Below are positions 61,437 through 64,000 of a stretch of 64,000 bases of DNA, one piece after another. The stretch is from Paraburkholderia sp. LEh10 (lineage in GTDB: Bacteria; Pseudomonadota; Gammaproteobacteria; Burkholderiales; Burkholderiaceae). The notes beneath the pieces were generated by a model. It was given only the letters and a program-made list of their open reading frames with translations. It did no database searches and had not been told where the DNA came from. A program made the translations under genes and the position numbers. Where the stretch lies: assembly GCF_017814945.1 (NCBI RefSeq), contig NZ_JAGIPX010000005.1:62001-126000 (forward strand). Reading direction: 5' to 3'. Every line of letters begins with the position of its first letter. Position 1 is the first letter of the stretch.

Positions 61437-62791
61437 GATGCTCCTTCGTCTGGTTGCCCTGCCGGCTTCGGTGCCGTGTCACCGCTCTGCGTCGCGCCTG
61501 CGGTGCCCGCTGCTTGCGCGACACCGTTATAAAGAACGTCACCACCTTCGACAGGGGGCAGAAGTTTGACGTGCCGAATCTCGTTCGCCGTCATCCAGCC
61601 CGGAATGCCAGATCCGCCCTGTGCAATGCGGAACGCCTCGTTTTCGCTCTTAAGGTCGCCGCGCTCCATACCCGAGACGTCGAACTCGACGAACAGCCGT
61701 TGGCGTACCGGCCAGAGCTTGCGATTGAACTCCTGATTGAACTTGACCAGGTCGCGCAGCAGCGTGAACTTCACAAAGCCGCGGCTCATGTTCTCGACGC
61801 CGCTGCCCCACGACGTGGTTTTTTCGGTCGAGCCGACCATGAACGGCGGCACGCCCAGAATCCGGCAGATTTCCTCAAGGTCCCATTTGGCCGTTTCGAG
61901 AATCTGCGCATCGACGGGCGACAGGGTCAGCTCCTTGATCTGCAGGCCGCCCGTCAGCACGGCCGGCAGATGCGAGTTGGAGACGCCGCCGTGCCGTTCG
62001 CCCCACGTGGCGCGCAGCAGCCGCGCCTGCTCTTCCGACATGTTGCCGGGCGTCGTCAGTGCGAAGTCGGGCCGTGCGCCATTCGAGAAGAACCGCGCAC
62101 TGTACTCTGCCGCCGCGATCGACGTGCCGACGGCCTGCCGCGCTGCGTAGGTGATAGGGCTCGGGCTGCGGATGCCGTCATAGCCGAGGCTCGGGACATG
62201 GATGATGTCAGCCGGGTGCAGCACGTACTCGGCACCGACCAGCGGCTGCACGCGATACCAGAGACTGCCTTCGCTGTCGCGGAAAGGCTGCACACGCAAC
62301 GGATGGTGCGCCTTGATCGACGACACCGAGCTGCTGCGGAACGATGGCCGCACGATCTCGGCGAAACAGTCGCCATAGAAAAGCCGCGAGGCAACCATGT
62401 ACTCCCAGAACACGGCCGCCGATACGTCCGGCTCGGGCTGCTCGTTCAGCAGCCACCAGTACGGGTGCTCGATGCGCGAGCGGCCGGTCGGCGTGCGCTC
62501 GTAGACGGGCATCGGCAGCGTCGAGATCGCGCCTGCGATCAGTGCAACGCACGCGTATACCGCGGAGACCTTCATCGCGGTCGTCTCATTGACGACAGGC
62601 CCGGCGTTGCTCACTGCGCCGCCGCCGATGATGTTCGCCAGTTCCTGAACCGTGAGGCTTTGCCGCGTCTCGTTCAGGTTGTTGATGCGCCCCGTCGTTT
62701 CCGGCCCATGCTGTGCACGCCAGGCATTCAGCACGACAGATCCCGGCACGCGGGCCAGCGCCTGTGCGTTCTTGAATGCTTGTTCGCTCAT
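61433..62791 (-). CDS. Phage portal protein, HK97 family
   Basis: A 452-residue protein with VNETTAMKVSAVYACVALIAGAISTLPMPVYER, the Trp/Pro-rich PYWWLLNEQPEPDVSAAVFWEYM, and FNQEFNRKLWPV-like stretch FNQEFNRKLWP near 355. These are the core of HK97-type portals that form the DNA entry ring. It overlaps the terminase stop by 4 bp. Confidence 0.9.
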   Translation of the reverse strand: MSEQAFKNAQALARVPGSVVLNAWRAQHGPETTGRINNLNETRQSLTVQELANIIGGGAVSNAGPVVNETTAMKVSAVYACVALIAGAISTLPMPVYERTPTGRSRIEHPYWWLLNEQPEPDVSAAVFWEYMVASRLFYGDCFAEIVRPSFRSSSVSSIKAHHPLRVQPFRDSEGSLWYRVQPLVGAEYVLHPADIIHVPSLGYDGIRSPSPITYAARQAVGTSIAAAEYSARFFSNGARPDFALTTPGNMSEEQARLLRATWGERHGGVSNSHLPAVLTGGLQIKELTLSPVDAQILETAKWDLEEICRILGVPPFMVGSTEKTTSWGSGVENMSRGFVKFTLLRDLVKFNQEFNRKLWPVRQRLFVEFDVSGMERGDLKSENEAFRIAQGGSGIPGWMTANEIRHVKLLPPVEGGDVLYNGVAQAAGTAGATQSGDTAPKPAGQPDEGAS

Positions 62792-64000
62792 AAGATAACG
62801 ATCCCGGGTGTTGGTGCTGCCTGCGGGTTAAGACTCATCAGGTTGACGGCGTTGAATGTCGCCATCAGCGGGTCGATCTTTGCCGTCCCGCTTGCCTGCT
62901 TCGTGATCAGGATGGCGTTGCCGCGCGGCTCGACCTTCGCGTTGCCAACGCACCACGCCATCATTGGCTGGCCGCCGTGGGTCAGCGCGCCCTCCGCGAG
63001 CTTGCGCTCGGTCGTCTTTATGGCGCCGCCCAGCTTCCAGCCCTGCGAGATGCCGAGAATCTTTTCCTCGGGCACTTCCATCTCGACGAGCGCGTCGAGC
63101 ACGCCACCGATTCCGCCCGGGTCGATGCCGACCTTGTCCAGCATGCCCGAGGCCTCGACCTCCGCGACGTAGCCGGCCAGCTCGTGCACGTCGTCGCCGA
63201 TGTTCTCGACGAGCGTCAGGTGTCCGTCTTTCGCGAAGTCGTTGAAGCGCGCGGCCTCGGCCTTGCGGCGCTCGAGCACGGAGGGATGCGCCCATGCGTG
63301 CGTCCACAACAGCCACTTGCCGGTCACCTTCTCGCGACCCAGCACGGCAAGCCCGAGCAGGTCGTCCAGACCGCCGCCGTCGATGCCGACGTCGATGATC
63401 TCCGAGCGCTCAATCAGCTCGGTGAGCGACAGCGCGGTGCCTGCCTGCTGCTCCCAGAAGTCCGCACCAGCCCACCGGTCAGAGCGCAGCGCGAGGCCGA
63501 TCTCCACATTTGCGTGCTTGGCGAGGAAGCCGCGAAACGACTCTTCGCCCTCGGTCTGCGCCTTCTTGAACTCCCGCTCGAGGAACTCCTGATCGACCGA
63601 GAAGCCGAGATTCGGGTTGACCATTCCGAGGTTTTCGACGAGCAGGTGCTGCTTGCTGGCCACCATCTCCGGCGGGTGCTCGAAGATCACGGGAACAAAT
63701 CGCTTGTCTTCGATTTTCCCGTCGCGCACGGCACGCGCGTATTGAAGCTTCTGCCGGAATACGCCCGCCGGCGGATCGTCGGACTGCGTCGTCAGATAGA
63801 TGACGAAGCCTTCGGGGCGCGACGCCAAGCCGCCGATCGCCTCGCGCAGCATGTTCTCGGCGTTCGGCTGTTTACCGAAGAGCCAAAGCTCGTCTACGAG
63901 GGTGCCGACGCTCTTCTTACCGCCGACCGTGTTTGAGTCTGCCGCGACGACCTTCAGCGTCGCGCTGGTGCCGCGATGCGTGATCGTCTTGATGTGGGTC
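62788..64000 (-). CDS. Phage terminase large subunit, C-terminal part
   Basis: At least 403 residues; the N-terminus lies past the right edge. The ATPase Walker B/DE motif is seen near the edge (TLVDELWLFG), and the RNase H-like nuclease half starts around VGIDGGGLDDLLGLAVLGREK, with further acids in KVGIDPGGIGGVLDAL. It cuts and packages phage DNA. The internal ATG at 63852 is not the true start. Confidence 0.88.
   Translation of the reverse strand, partial: THIKTITHRGTSATLKVVAADSNTVGGKKSVGTLVDELWLFGKQPNAENMLREAIGGLASRPEGFVIYLTTQSDDPPAGVFRQKLQYARAVRDGKIEDKRFVPVIFEHPPEMVASKQHLLVENLGMVNPNLGFSVDQEFLEREFKKAQTEGEESFRGFLAKHANVEIGLALRSDRWAGADFWEQQAGTALSLTELIERSEIIDVGIDGGGLDDLLGLAVLGREKVTGKWLLWTHAWAHPSVLERRKAEAARFNDFAKDGHLTLVENIGDDVHELAGYVAEVEASGMLDKVGIDPGGIGGVLDALVEMEVPEEKILGISQGWKLGGAIKTTERKLAEGALTHGGQPMMAWCVGNAKVEPRGNAILITKQASGTAKIDPLMATFNAVNLMSLNPQAAPTPGIVIL

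Overview
The window looks like a chromosome segment of a high-GC betaproteobacterium of the Burkholderiaceae, most like Paraburkholderia or Caballeronia. This rests on gene content: an FrcBCA-type fructose importer with a ROK regulator, DUF2970 and DUF1488 proteins, a Burkholderia-style H-NS protein, a hydroxyproline catabolic cluster, and an HK97-type prophage. No rRNA or tRNA was seen, so the assignment is an inference.

Layout. 1-9.6 kb is ordinary chromosome: the 5' end of mmsA, a SRPBCC protein, a PPC/DUF296 protein, a class I fructose-bisphosphate aldolase, a PRC-barrel protein, a MocR-type regulator, a divergent MFS/LysR pair with a T-N11-A palindrome between them, DUF1488, and an H-NS-family protein with a duplicated DNA-binding module. 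10.0-14.3 kb is a four-gene leftward chemotaxis-like operon (membrane sensor kinase with Hpt, short MCP-like protein, CheC/CheX-type phosphatase, CheY) with its own terminator. 14.5-15.4 kb is a BrkB/YihY membrane protein.

15.5-18.75 kb is the most unusual stretch: eight tandem paralogous genes of 74-76 codons, each encoding a leader ending in VRGG followed by a roughly 48-50 residue glycine-rich core. They fall into two leftward operons (three genes, then five). Each operon has a matching -24/-12 (sigma-54) promoter, a matching upstream dyad about 124 bp from the promoter, and a matching terminator. This looks like a duplicated, still recombining family of double-glycine secreted peptides. 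No transporter, modification enzyme or sigma-54 activator for them lies in the window.

19.1-23.4 kb is frcB-frcC-frcA plus a ROK regulator. 23.4-38 kb carries a bifunctional penicillin-binding protein, an ECF sigma/anti-sigma pair, a DadA/PuuB-like oxidase, a TetR regulator, a lipoprotein, small proteins, and a hydroxyproline catabolic cluster (AraC-type regulator, three-subunit D-hydroxyproline dehydrogenase, epimerase, and a divergent DapA-family deaminase).

From about 38.36 kb the sequence is foreign or phage-like. An OmpR-type response regulator gene is cut off, leaving only its DNA-binding half. After it come small phage-like genes, a large DUF4214/RTX-like surface protein, a divergent tyrosine recombinase, and then a long leftward siphovirus module that reads from the right edge as terminase, portal, ClpP-type protease, HK97 capsid, connectors, major tail protein, tail chaperone with a -1 frameshift signal, a 1732-residue tape measure, tail tip, glycine-rich fibre, fibre assembly, and lysis genes. 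The prophage runs off the right end of the window.
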